Shown here: positions 19,018 through 30,839 of the stretch, piece after piece
Layout of the letters: every line of letters begins with the position of its first letter
Numbering within the stretch: position 1 is the first letter of the stretch
Source: Glycine soja
Lineage: Eukaryota; Streptophyta; Magnoliopsida; Fabales; Fabaceae
Assembly (NCBI RefSeq): GCF_004193775.1
Contig: NC_041003.1
Coordinates: 30,370,263 to 30,434,262 of the forward strand
DNA length: 64,000 bases
Reading direction: 5' to 3'
The notes under the pieces: model-generated
The model's input: the letters and a program-made list of their open reading frames with translations, nothing else
The model's database searches: none
Told to the model about the DNA's origin: nothing
Made by a program: the position numbers and the translations under genes

Positions 19018-22000
19018 GATAGCAAATGAGACTTTTTCACAGTCTCGGCCGGAAGACGTTGACATCTCTGGGAAAAGTGAAGATGACAACGTTAGTCTTT
19101 GCATGAAAACGGTCTCACTTGCCTCTAGTTGAAAAAAGGTGCAAATAACCGTAAGGTATCTCTGCATGTCATCAGACTCACCGTCTCTGGATGAAAAAGG
19201 TTCAGATGATGACGTTAGTCTCTACGTATCAACGGGCTCGCTTGCCTCTGGCTAATAAAAGGTGCGGATAATCATAAGGTATCTTCGCATGACATCAGAC
19301 AAGTCGTCTCTGAATGACAAAGGTGCAGATGAAAATGTTAGTCTCTGCGTGTCAACGAGCTCACTTGCCTCTGGTTGACAAAAGGTGCGAATAACCATAA
19401 GGTATCTACTTACGTCATCGGACTCGCTGTCTCTGGATGACAAAGGTGCAGATGACGACGTTAGTCTCTGCGTGTCAACGGGCTCGCTTGCCTCTGGTTT
19501 CAAAAGGTGTGGATAACCATAAGGTATCTCCGAATGTCATCAAACTCACCGTCTCTGGATGACAAAGGTGCGGATGATGACGTTAGTCTCAGCGTGTCAG
19601 TGGGCTTCCTTGCCTCTGGTTGAAATAAGGTGCAGATAACCATAAGGTATCTCTGCATGTCAACGAACTCACCGTCTCTGGATGACAAAGGTGCATATGA
19701 CGACGTTAGTCTCTGCGTGTCGACAGGCTCGCTTGCCTCTATTTAACAAAAGGTGCGGATAACCATAAGGTATCTCCACATGTAATCAGACTCACTGTCT
19801 CTGGATGACAAAGGTGCAGATGACGACGTTAGTCTCTCCGTGTCCACGGGCTCGCTTGCCTCTGGTTAACAAAAGGTGTGGATAACCATAAGGTATCTCC
19901 GTATGTCATCGGACTCACCGTCTCTGTATGAAAAAGGTGCGGATGATGACGTTAGCCTCAGAATGTCAGTGGGCTCGCTTGCCTCTGGTTGAAAAAAGGT
20001 GCAGATAACCATAAGGTATCTCCACATGTCATCGAACTCACTGTCTCTAGATGACAAAGGTGTAGATGACGACGTTAGTCTCTGCGTGTCAACGGGCTCA
20101 CTTGGCTCTGGTTGACAAAAGGTGCGGATAACCATAAGGTATCTCCGCATGTCATCGGACTCACCGTCTTTGGATGACAAAGGTGCAGATGACGACGTTA
20201 GTCTTTGCGTGCCAACGGGTTCGCTTGCCTCAAGATGACAAAAGGTGCGGATAACCATAAGGTATCTCCGTATGTCATCGGACTCGCCGTCTCTGGATGA
20301 CAAAGGTGCGGATGACGAGGTTAGTCTCTGCGTGTGAATGGGCTCGCTTGCCTCTGGCAGACAAAAGGTGCGGATAACCATAAGGTATCCCCGCATGTCA
20401 TCTGATTCATCGTCTCTTGATGACAAAGATGCAGATGACGATGTTAGTCTATGTGTGTCAACGGGCTCACTCGCCTCTGGTTGACAAAAGGTGCGGATAA
20501 CCGTAAGGTATCTACTTATGTCATCGGACTCGCCGTCTCTGGATGACAAAGGTGCAGATGACGATGTTAGTCTCTGCGTGTCAATGGGCTCGCTTGCCTC
20601 TGGTTGACAAAAGGTGTGGAGAATCATAATGTATCTTCGCATGTCATTGGACTAGTCGTCTCTGGATGACAAAGGTGCAAATGATGACGTTAGTCTCTGC
20701 GTGTCAACGGGCTCGCTTGCATCTGGCTGACAAAAGGAGCGGATAACCTTAAGGTATCTCGGCATGTCATCGGACTCACCATCTCCAGATGACGAAGGTG
20801 CAGATGACGACGTTAGTCTTTGCGTGTCGACGGGCTCGCTTGCCTCTGTTTGACCAAAGGTGCGGATAACCATAAGGTATCTCCACATGTAATCAGACTC
20901 GCTGTCTCTGGATGAAAAAGGTGCAGATGACGACGTTAGTCTCTGCGTGTCAACGGGCTCGCTTGCCTCTGGTTTCAAAAGGTGCGGATAACCATAAGGT
21001 ATCTCCGTATGTCATCAGACTCACCGTCTCTGGATGACAAAGGTGCGGATGATGACGTTAGTCTCAGCGTGTCAGTGGGCTCGCTTGCCTCTGGTTGAAA
21101 TAAGGGGCAGATAACCATAAGGTATCTCTGCATGTCAACGAACTCACCATCTCTGGATGACAAAGATGCAGATGACGACGTTAGTCTCTGCGTGTCAACG
21201 GGCTCACTTGCCTCTGGTTCACAAAAGGTGCGGATAACCATAAGGTATCTCCGCATGTCATCGGACTCACCGTCTTTGGATGACAAAGGTGCAGCTGACG
21301 ATGTTAGTCTATGTGTGTCAATGGGCTCGCTTGCCTCTGGCTGACAAAAGGTGTGGATAACCATAAGGTATCTCCGCAAGTCATCCGACTCGCCGTCTCT
21401 TGATGACAAAGATGCAGATGATGATGTTAGTCTCTGCGTGTCAACGGGCTCGCTTGCCTATGGTTGACAAAAGGTGCGGATAACCATAAGGTATCTAGTT
21501 ATGTCATCGGACTCGCCGTCTCTGGATGACAAAGGTGCATATGACGATGTTAGTCTTTGCGTGTCAACGGGCTCGCTTGCCTCTGGTTGACAAAAGGTGT
21601 GGATAATCATAATGTATCTCTGCTTGTCATTAGACTAGTCGTCTCTAGATGACAAAGGTGCAAATGATGATGTTAGTATCTGCGTGTCAACGGCCTCGCT
21701 TGCATCTGGCTGACAAAAGGTGCGGATAACCTTTAGGTATCTCCGCGTGTCATCGGACTCACCGTCTATGGATTACGAAGGTGCAGATGATGATGTTAGT
21801 CACTGCGTGTCGACGGGCTCGTTTGCCTCTATTTGACAAAAGGTGTGGATAACCATAAGGTATCTCCACATGTAATCAGACTCGCTGTCTCTGGATGACA
21901 AAGGTGCAGATGACGACGTTAGTCTCTGCGTGTCAACGGACTCGCTTGCCTCTGGTTTACAAAAGGTGTGGATAACCATAAGGTATCTCCGTATGTTATC

Positions 22001-22916
22001 AGACTCGTCGTCTCTGGATGACAAAGGTGCGTATGATGACGTTAGTCTCAGCGTGTCAGTGGGATCGCTTGCCTCTGGTTGAAAAAAGGTGCAGATAACC
22101 ATAAGGAATCTCTGCATGTCATCGAACTCACCGTCTTTGGATGACAAATGTGCAGATGACGACGTTAGTATCTGCGTGTCAACGGGCTCACTTGCCTCTG
22201 GTTGACAAAAGGTGCGGATAACCATAAGGTATCTCCGCATGTCATCGGACTCACCATCTTTGGATGACAAAGGTGCAGATGACGACGTTAGTCTTTGCGT
22301 GTCAACGGGCTCGCTTGCCTCAGGTTGACAAAAGGTGCGGATAACCATAATGTATCTCCGCATGTCATCGGACTCGTCGTCTCTGGATGACAAAGGTGCA
22401 GATGACGAGGTTAGTCTCTGCGTGTCAATGGGTTCGCTTGCCTCTGGCTGACAAATGGTGCGGATAACCATAAGGTATCTCCACATGTCATCCGACTGGC
22501 CGTCTCTTGATGACAAAGATGCAGATGACGATGTTAGTCTCTGCGTGTCAATGAGCTCGCTTGCCTCTGGTTGACAAAAGGTGCGGATAACCATAAGGTA
22601 TCTACTTATGTCATCAGACTCGCCGTCTCTGGATGAGAAAGGTGCAGATGACGACATTAGTCTCTGCGTGTCAACGGGCTCGCTTGCCTCTGGTTGACAA
22701 AAGGTGTGGATAATCATAATGTATCTCTGCATGTCATCGGACTAGTCGTCTCTGGATGACAAAGGTGCAAATGATGACGTTAGTATCTGCGTGTCAACGG
22801 GCTCGCTTGCCTCTGGCTGACAAAAGGTGTGGATAACCTTTTGGTATCTCCGCATGTCATCGGACTCACCGTCTATGGATTACGAAGGTGCAGATGACGA
22901 TGTTAGTCTCTGCGTG
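19018..22916. repeat. 123-bp tandem array, about 32 units, with higher-order pattern
   Basis: The phrase GGTGCGGATAACCATAAGG recurs every 123 bp (for example 20121, 20244, 20367). The unit also contains TCGGACTCACCGTCTCTGG, GATGACAAAGGTGC and ACGTTAGTCTCTGCGTG. Variants are not random. AATCATAATG occurs at 20622, 21605 and 22712 (steps about 8 and 9 units). CAGCGTGTCAGTGGG-type units occur at 19582, 19951, 21057 and 22041 (3, 9 and 8 units). Because 123 is divisible by three, long minus-strand frames of 41-residue repeats appear. Stops in several units argue against one protein. The array lies between the PPT and the inserted Athila LTR. Confidence 0.92.
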
Positions 22917-24016
22917 TGATGTGTCATTATTTTCTCCAATTTCTTAACCCTTTTTTCACCATTTTAATCACTAATTAGCCTTAATTGTCAAATTAATTAT
23001 ACAGTTTTATCATTTGAGCCTTTTTGATAATTTTGTGTTTTTAATTTAATTTCAGGATTATTATAAGCAATTGGGCTTGAATCCGGAATTGGGCTTGGAC
23101 TTGAAGAGAGCAGACAATTTTATCAAATCTTATCTTATCTAGATTTTATCTAATCTAGATATTATTTCATCTAGATCTTATCTTATCTTATCTTATCTAG
23201 ATTTTATTTCATCTAGATTTTATTTTATCAAATCTTATCTTATCTTGTCTAAATTTTATTTTATTCATGGGCTTGGACTTAAAACAGATTTGTAAGCTTT
23301 GGGGCTGAAAATATATAACAGCACCAAGGCTCTAGTTTGAGGCTCTCTCTCTCTTTTTTTGTTTTAGTTTTAGAGGCTATTCTCAATTCGTTTTAGTCTC
23401 TTTTTCATTTTGGAAGAGTAATTCTAGTTTTCTTCGTTTTCAACTGATTAATGGAAGGCTAAGTCTCCAGCGTTGTTTTCTCTTGAGGATCAAGCACAAC
23501 TCTCTTTGAGGTTCTATTATTACTATTAAATTCTGATCAGTTTTTCCTCTTCACCAATTACTCTGTATTTGTTGCTATTAATCCATGCATGCTTAGTGCT
23601 TGACTAATTGTCTCTGTGCTTAATTTACGTCCATGTTTAATGATCGTTCATGATTAATTGGTGTATGTGTTGCTTAATCACATAATAAATGCCTTATGTT
23701 AATTTCGCTTAGTAATTTAATTTAGGGTTGGATTAAGTGGTTGAACTGATAAAGGATAAATTCTCGCAACCTAGGATAAGAGACTTGCTTGTGAATCAAG
23801 GGGAAGCAACGTGTTTTAATTCTAATATTTTCTAATTCAATTTTACTCGTTGTTTAATTTACAAAAACAAACAACCCCCCCCCCCCAATTCGTTACTGTT
23901 TTATTACTATCTGTTATGAACGTTTGGTTGACCATTGCTTGTTGGGAGACGACCTATGATCACTTCCTAGATACTGCATTTTTAATGTTTATTTGATTCG
24001 GGTACGGCCTCGATCA
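22917..24016 (+). repeat. 5' LTR of Athila-like element
   Basis: It runs from TGATGTGTCATT to CCTCGATCA, 1100 bp, and the PBS follows after four bases. The solo LTR at 31860-33014 is the same family in the opposite orientation. Features are a run of TCTTATCTAGATTTTAT-like words (about 23135-23265), a TATATAAC word near 23310, and a poly-C run near 23875. Confidence 0.9.
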
Positions 24017-24020
24017 AATT

Positions 24021-24038
24021 TGGCACCGTTGCTGGGGA
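24021..24038 (+). other. Primer-binding site of Athila-like element
   Basis: TGGCACCGTTGCTGGGGA lies four bases after the LTR end. This is the PBS form found in Athila/Tat-lineage elements (usually TGGCGCCGTTGCCGGGGA), here with C-to-T and G-to-A differences. Confidence 0.85.
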
Positions 24039-24886
24039 GCAGTGGTCCAAAGGTTCATAATAGCTAGTGATTTGTGTTTTATGTTTAGTTGTTTTACGTT
24101 TACTTCTTTTGTTTAGTGTGTTTGTGTCGTGTTAGTGTGGTATTAGTATGTTGTGTTAGTGCGTTGTTCTGTTTTATTTGATGTCCTGTTTTGCAAATTT
24201 AGTAGTACCCCTTGTTCAGCGTTTCTCCTGTTTCAGTTTTATGTTTTGCTGTGAATAGTGTTTAGCAACGGAATTAGAGACTGATTTTGTGTTACTGTTC
24301 ACACAGCATTACATTAGCGACTGAATTAGCGACGGCTGTTTACAATTTAATTGGCGATTTTTGTTTTGATGGTTAGGTTTGTTATTTTAGGCTGAATTTT
24401 TGTGTGGTAGGTTCTTTTGATTCATATTTTGTGTGAAAAATACCAGGAACACTTGGTGTGGCTGGATTTGAGAGATTCAAAAAAATTTGAGAACTTGTGT
24501 TTAGCAAAACTTCAAACGGCCATAACTTTTACTCCAGGTATCAGAATAACTATTATTATATATGCATTTGGGGTAGAAAATAATTTCTCATATTTCGGAA
24601 ACCTTTTGAAGCCAGTTAAGGACTCCTAAACTCCAAAAATCAGCCGTTTACTAAGTTTTTTTTTGTTTTTTTTAAGTATTATTGTCCTATTTTTCTAAAC
24701 TTTGCTTAGGTAGTTTTCATAGTTAGACTTTGAATTTTTGTTTGAAATTTTTTGTGCTATCTTTCCATGACTTTAGGGTGTTCCTCACAAAATTTCAGCT
24801 CATTTTGATATCGTTTGAGTATAGCTGTAGTTTTACCCCCTTGTTAGGTGCTTGTTGAGAAACACATTATTTGCTGCATATAGTGC
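24039..24886 (+). other. Leader of Athila-like element
   Basis: About 850 bp of T-rich non-coding sequence between PBS and gag, usual for this lineage. One short ORF (24417-24629) begins within a CGGCCATAACTTTTACTCC stretch that looks like ordinary leader sequence. I see no other feature. Confidence 0.6.
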
Positions 24887-26565
24887 ATGACTAGGGGCAA
24901 TCCAAGTGATTTACAACCCTTTGATACTGAAATAGATAGAACCTTTCATAGATTAGTTAGACATAGTGTGCATCCTAGTCATTCTGTGCATTCTGAGCAT
25001 TCTATTGAGGGTGATTCTGATTTTGAACATTCTACTACTAATTTTTATACTGAGAACATGGCTCAACCTCCACCTCATGAGAGGACTCTTAGGGAGATAG
25101 CTGCACCTGATTTCACTTATGAAAGCTTGTGCATTCAATATCCTGATGAGGGTGTTCCTTATGTTCTCAAGACTGGACTAATACATTTGCTGCCCAAGTT
25201 TCATGGTCTTGTAGGTGAAGATCCTCATAAGCATCTTAAGGAGTTCCATATTATTTGTTCCACCATAAAGCTCCCAGATGTCCAAGAAGATCATATCTAC
25301 CTTGCTTCCAGGTCCATTTTCAGCTGGGATGACCTTAAGAGGGTGTTCTTGGAGAAATTCTTCCCTGAATCTAGGACCACTGCCATCAGAAAGGACATTT
25401 CAGGCATCAGGCAACTTAGTGGAGAAAACTTGTATGAGTACTGGGAAAGATTCAAGAAATTGTGTGCAAGCAGCCCTCACCACCAGATTTTTGAGCAACT
25501 TCTTCTTCAATATTTCTATGAGGGACTTAGCAACATGGAGAGGAGTATGATTGATGCTTCCAATGGTAGAGCTCTTGGTGATATGACCCCTGCTGAGGCT
25601 AGGAATTTGATTGAGAAGATGGCTTCCAACTCCCAACAATTCAGTGCAAGAAATGATGCTATTGTCCTTAGAAGAGTCCATGAGATGGCCACAGATTCAT
25701 CTTCATCTACTAAAAATAAAAAGCTTGAAGGAAACCTTGATGCCTTGGTCAACCAAGTAACTCAGCTTGCCATGAATCAGAAATCTACACCTGTTGCAAG
25801 AGTCTGTGGTCTATGTTCTTCTACAGATCACCATACAGATCTTTGTCCTTCTTTGCAGCAATCTGGAGTTAATGAACAACCTGAAGCTTATGCTGCAAAC
25901 ATTTATAATAGACCCCCTCAGCAGCAAAACCAACAACAGCAGAACAATTATGATCTTTCAAGCAACATATACAATCCAGGTTGGAGGAATCATCCAAATC
26001 TGAGATGGACAAGTCCTCCACAACAACAACAGCCTGTCCCTCTTTTTTAGAATGTTGTTGGTCCAAGCAAGCCATATGTTCCTCCTCCAATGCAGCAACA
26101 ACAACAACAACAAAGACAACAAGCAATTGAGGCCCCTCCTCAACCTTCCTTAGAAGAGTTAGTGAGACAAATGACCATCCAGAATATGCAATTTCAGCAA
26201 GAGACAAGAGCCTTCATTCAGAGTCTGACAAATCAGATGGGGCAGATCGTTACTCAGATGAATCAAGCTCAGTCCCAAAATTCTGACAAATTGCCTTCAC
26301 AAACTGTGCAGAATCCGAAAAATGTGAGTGCCATCACCTTGAGGTCTGGCAACCAAATTCAAGTGCCTCCACCAGTAGCAGCACCTACACCTGAACCTGT
26401 CAAGCTTCATTCTACACTTGAAAAAGAGGATGAGATAGCTGCACAAAAGAGAAAGATTGCTAACAAAAATTTTCATGCAGGTGGACCTTCTTCTAGTAAT
26501 TCTGACTTACAGCAGCTTCCTATCCCTATTCCATTCCCACCTAAAGCAATTCCAAACAAAAAAAA
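24887..26565 (+). pseudogene. gag: Athila-like gag, one nonsense codon and one frameshift
   Basis: The ATG at 24887 opens a frame with a retrotransposon Gag domain (FHGLVGEDPHKHLKEF near residue 105; FLEKFFPESRTTAIRKDI near 160; YEYWERFKKLC near 185) and a cysteine-histidine motif CGLCSSTDHHTDLC near residue 308. A Gln/Pro/Asn-rich part follows. A TAG at 26048-26050 interrupts the Gln-rich region, but the same frame continues to about 26565. There an extra A in an A-run shifts it out of register with protease. Gag would be cut short, so this copy is inactive. Confidence 0.88.
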
Positions 26566-28722
26566 TGGAAGAAGCGGAAAAGGAGATCTTGGAGACCTTC
26601 AGGAAAGTAGAGGTGAACATACCTCTACTAGATGCCATCAAGCAGATTCCAAGATATGCCAAGTTTCTAAAGGAGCTGTGCACCCACAAAAGGAAGCTCA
26701 AAGGAAATGAAAGGATTAGCATGGGTAGAAATGTGTCAGCATTGATAGGTAAATCTGTTCCTCACATTCTTGAGAAATGTAAGGACCCAGGTACTTTCTG
26801 TATACCTTGCATTATTGGGAACAGTAAATTTGAGAATGCCATGCTAGATCTAGGAGCATCAGTTAGTGTCATGCCTCTTTCCATTTTCAATTTTTTATCT
26901 CTTGGACCTTTGCAATCTACAAATGTGGTGATTCATTTGGCAAATAGAAGTGTTGCTTAGCCCACAAGTTTCATAGAGGACGTGCTGGTTCGGGTTGGTG
27001 AACTTATTTTTCCTGTTGATTTTTATGTTCTTAATATGGAAGAGGGATTTTCCCATGGTTCAGTTCCAATTATTTTAGGCAGACCATTTATGAAAATCGC
27101 CCGAACCAAGATAGATGTTTATGCTGGCACATTGTCTATGGAATTTGGTGATATTGTTGTTCATTTTAACATTCTTAATGCCATGAAGCATCCATCTGAG
27201 GATCATTCTATTTTGTGTGCTGAGATAATTGATCAGATTGTTGATAATTATATGTTTGATTTTGATTCTGTTCTTTATGGTAGGAAACATCCATTTTTAT
27301 CTTATATGCATACTTGTCATTCCTTATGCATTGAATCTGAATCTGAGTTTGAATTTGATCTGGTGTCTGATTTTTATGCTGAGAATGAATCTGAATTTAA
27401 GTCTGGTTCTGATTTTCTAGGTATTGTACCTCTTGATGTTGATTTTTTAGAGTCAGAATGCACTAACCATGTTGAAGGAATTACATATACTTCTGACTTG
27501 CTTTATGAGGTACAGGCTGAGGAACCTTTTTCTTCTCCTACCATGGTTCCTCCCACTGTTCAGCCACCACCCACACCAGAGTTGAAGCCCTTACCAGCAA
27601 CCCTCAAATATGCTTACTTGGAGGACAAGGAAAAATTTCCAGTGATCATCTCTGCCTCCCTTGATGTTGAGCAAGATGAGAAGTTGTTGCTAGTTCTCAA
27701 GAAGCACAAGAAAGCCATTGGATGGACTTTAGCAGATATTCCTGGTATTAGCCCATCTACTTGCATGCATAGGATACTTTTAGGGGATGGAGCTAAGCCA
27801 GTGAGGCAGCCACAACAGTGACTCAACCCCGTCATTCTAGATGTGGTGAAAAAGGAAGTGACCAAGCTCTTGCAAGCTGGAATCATCTATCCCATTTCTG
27901 ACAGCCAGTGGGTGAGTCCAGTCCAAGTGGTTCCTAAGAAGACAGGCCTCACAATGATCAAGAATGAAAAGGATGAGCTTATTCCCACAAGAGTGCAGAA
28001 TAGCTAGCGAGTCTGCATTGATTATAGGAGGCTGAACCAGGTAACCAGAAAAGATCATTTTCCCCTGCCATTCATTGATCAAATGCTTAAGCGCTTGGCA
28101 GGTAAGTCTCATTACTGTTTTCTTGATGGTTTTTCTGGTTATCTACAAATTCATATTGCTCATGAGGATCAAGAAAATACCACATTCACCTGTCCCTTTG
28201 GCACTTTTGCCTATAGGAGGATGCCCTTTGGCCTATGCAACGCCCCTGGTACCTTCCAGCGGTGTATGCTTAGCATTTTCAGTGATTTTTTAGAGAGTTG
28301 CATAGAGGTGTTTATGGATGATTTTACTGTTTATGGATCCTCTTTTGATACATGTTTGGATAGTCTGGATAGAGTTTTTAGTAGATGCATTGAAACTAAC
28401 CTTGTGCTGAATTTTGAAAAATGTCACTTCATGGTAGAACAAGATATAGTTTTAGGGCATATCATTTCCAGTAGAGGCATAGAGGTAGACCCTGCAAAAA
28501 TAAATGTTATTTCAAAATTGCCTTACCCCTCTTGCATGCGAGAGGTTCGTTCTTTTCTTGGTCATGCAGGGTTTTATAGGCGCTTTATCAAGGATTTTAG
28601 CAAGGTGGCCCTTCCACTATCCAATCTGCTGCAAAAGGAGGTGGAGTTTGATTTTGATGACCGATGCAAAGAGGCCTTTGATTGCCTCAAGCGTGCGGTG
28701 ACTACCACCCCTATCATTCAGG
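26566..28722 (+). pseudogene. pol: Athila-like protease and partial RT with nonsense codons
   Basis: After the frameshift: an approach region (EEAEKEILETFRKVEVNIP), a protease with LDLGASVSVMPLSIF near 26848 and GRPFMKIARTKIDVY near 27080, a divergent acidic linker, then RT (QAGIIYPISDSQWVSPVQVV, VCIDYRRLNQVTRKDHFPLP, FGTFAYRRMPFGLCNAPGTF, FMDDFTVYG near 28312, SFLGHAGFYRRFI near 28554). Stops fall at 26958-26960 (TAG), 27819-27821 (TGA) and about 28005 (TAG). The RT active-site aspartates remain. Sequence ends at about 28722 in the connection before RNase H. This copy could not make a working enzyme. Confidence 0.88.
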
Positions 28723-28795
28723 GAAACTATCGGCCCCTCACTCGGGAGCGCAAGTCTCGGTTAAGCATTAAGGGTAGAGAACCTTAAGTATTCTG
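28723..28795 (-). other. Breakpoint between Athila-like pol and E-minus
   Basis: From about 28723 the sequence matches, inverted, the E-plus region 43770-43860 (shared words GGGAGCGCAAGTCTCGGTTA and TTAAGCAT). There is no LTR end and no TSD. The junction therefore arose by deletion or illegitimate recombination rather than transposition. Confidence 0.75.
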
Positions 28796-29665
28796 AAGGC
28801 GCGGATGTGGAGCCCTCTAAAAGCGAGGACGTGCATTCATTTGAAGGCGAGGACATATAGCCCTCTGAAGGCAAGGACGTGAAGCCCTCTGAAGGTGAGG
28901 ACGTGCAGTCCTCTAAAGGCAAGGATGTGTAGCACTCTGATGGCAAGGACGTGAAGCCCTCTTACGACGAGGGCGTGTAGCCCTCTAAAGGTGAGGACCT
29001 GCAGTCCTCTGAAGGCAAAGGCGTGCAGCCCTCTTATGGCGAGGGCGTGTGTAGCCCTCTAAAGGTGAGGACGTGTAGTCCTCTGAAGGCGAGGACGTGA
29101 AGCCCTCTGAAGGCGAGGACGTGCATTCCTTTGAAGGTGAGGACGTCCAATCCTTTGAAGGCAAGGGCGTGCAGCCCTCTTACAGCGAGGGCGTGTAGCC
29201 CTTTGAAGGTGAGGATGAGAAGCCCTCTGAAGGCGAGGATGTGCATTCCTCTGAAGCCGAGGATGTGAAGCCCTCTAAAGGCGAAGACGTGAAGCCCTCT
29301 GAAGGTGAGGACGTGCAGTCCTCTGAAGGCGAGGACGTGCATCCCTCTGAAGGCGAGGACGTGCAACCCTCTTGTGGAGAGGGCGTGTAGCCCTCTAAAG
29401 GCGAGGATGTGCAGTCCTCTGAAGGTGAGGACGTGAAGCCCTCTAAAGGCGAGGACGTGCAGTCCTCTGAAGGCAAGGACGTGAAGCCCTCTGAAGGCGA
29501 GGACGTGTAGCCCTCTGAAGGCGAGGAGGTGCAGTCCTCTAAAGGCGAGGGCGTGCAGCCCTTTGAAGGCGAGGACGTGAAGCCCTCTGAGGCGAGGACG
29601 TGTAATCCTCTAAAGTCGAGGACGTGTAATCCTCTAAAGTCAAGGACGTGTAGTCCTCTAAAGGC
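28796..29665. repeat. 24-bp minisatellite, about 36 units
   Basis: The unit is close to GAGGACGTGAAGCCCTCTGAAGGC, with GGGCGTG and CAGTCC variants. The period is a multiple of three and few variants create stops, so several frames on both strands stay open for long distances (8-residue repeats such as TSSPSEGC). I regard these as non-coding. Only about four related units survive in E-plus at 43650-43750, so copy number has changed strongly. Confidence 0.9.
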
Positions 29666-30839
29666 AATAGGTACTAGTACCCAAGGGTCCACCTTTATAA
29701 GAAAGCAAGAGATTGACTCATCGAGAGGGCCCCTCATCCCAAATTCAAAAGATTGGACATTAGATGTAGGAAATCTATGCAACTAACATGATTTTTAGGG
29801 ATGCAGATGCATGCAACCCTTGTCTTGAAATACGGTAAATGCAGACTTCATATGCAACAATGCAATGTAATGGAAAGTTGTACAGTGTTCATGACATTCT
29901 TTCCCTATTTTGTGATTTGATTTTGATTTGATTTTTTGGAAGACACAGATTAACTATCCTTTTGAAAGAGGTGATAATTCATACAACCTCATGCTATCTT
30001 TGCAAATCTCTTCGAGAACTCCCTCAGAGCGTACGTTCTGTTTGATTTAGTCACTTGACAATTTTAGAGTGATGACAATGGAGCAGTTAAATCAATTCAT
30101 TGAAATCCCAAGGTTTGTTCCCCTCTTTTTCATTTAAAAAGATCGATGGGTAAGAACTTTTGTTTTGCCCTTAGGTTTGCTTGAGGCTCATGCATGATGC
30201 CCCTCATTGCCCCAGTGTAGGGCTTTGAGGTATCAATCGTTGTCTTGTTTTTACAACCTTGTAGCAAGGAAGAATGAAAGAAGCGGTTGATTCTCAAGAA
30301 ACATTTGAAGGATTTTTTTAGTTTAATGGATTAAGTCAAACGACTCCTATTCTTGATAACTCACTTCTCTCTCAAAAAGACAAACTTTCAGGAAGATAAA
30401 ATGAGGTCACATGAATGTCTATATTTTTACTTGAAAACATAGTCAATCAAATGCTTTTTTTTTCTTTTTCCTTATTAAAAAACTTTTTGTTTTGATCTTT
30501 ACTCGTCGTTTTACGGCACCCCCACCAACGTGCAGGACGAGTAATCTCTGATTGAACGGTCTTGGAAGTCAAAAACTTAGGAGCACAGGTCGCTTGAGCT
30601 AACAAACCAATGACTTACACTCACATTCCGGTGGAAGTTGAATAAGCAAAGATGTAATTGTGAGAGGATGAGAGAGACAAGGATGTCAAATTTATCCATA
30701 TTATTTAGCATTGTAACTGTGGTTTACAATAATGGCATAAACTTGAAAATGCTAATGAGTCATTAGAGACATCTAGCAACAACCTTCAAATTGCCCCATG
30801 TGTGGCATCTCTTGTGAATGGCAGGATTCACAAGCGATT
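29666..30839 (-). other. Non-coding internal region of E-minus
   Basis: No ORF. The stretch is the inverted counterpart of E-plus 41600-41983 and 42809-43650, sharing for example CATCGAGAGGGC, GTGCAGGACGAGTAAT-like and TTATCAAGAATAGGAGTC words (reverse complement). At 30345-30349 it holds the uninterrupted target site that is split by a solo LTR in E-plus. Confidence 0.7.

Larger units (their letters stand above)
22917..28722 (+). mobile_element. Athila-like gypsy element, 5' part only
   Basis: The 5' LTR, PBS, long leader, gag, protease and most of RT are present on the plus strand. Sequence passes abruptly into E-minus at about 28722, so RNase H, integrase, any env-like ORF and the 3' LTR are missing. 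The left end is a clean insertion into the 123-bp array; GCGTG at 22912-22916 would be the TSD but no partner is seen. The gag style (Athila/Calypso) and the PBS type support the assignment. Confidence 0.85.

Noticed and set aside
19252..22732. Series of minus-strand ORFs of 83-310 residues as genes
   Set aside because: They are the 123-bp tandem repeat read in frame because the period is divisible by three; units with stops interrupt them and there is no start context or domain.
24417..24629. 70-residue ORF in the Athila-like leader
   Set aside because: Leader sequence of this lineage is non-coding, and the ORF has no recognisable domain or start context.
28761..29782. ORFs of 61-200 residues with HVLAFRGL or TSSPSEG repeats
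   Set aside because: Both are frames of the 24-bp minisatellite on the minus strand; multiple frames being open at once shows that it is the repeat, not coding selection.
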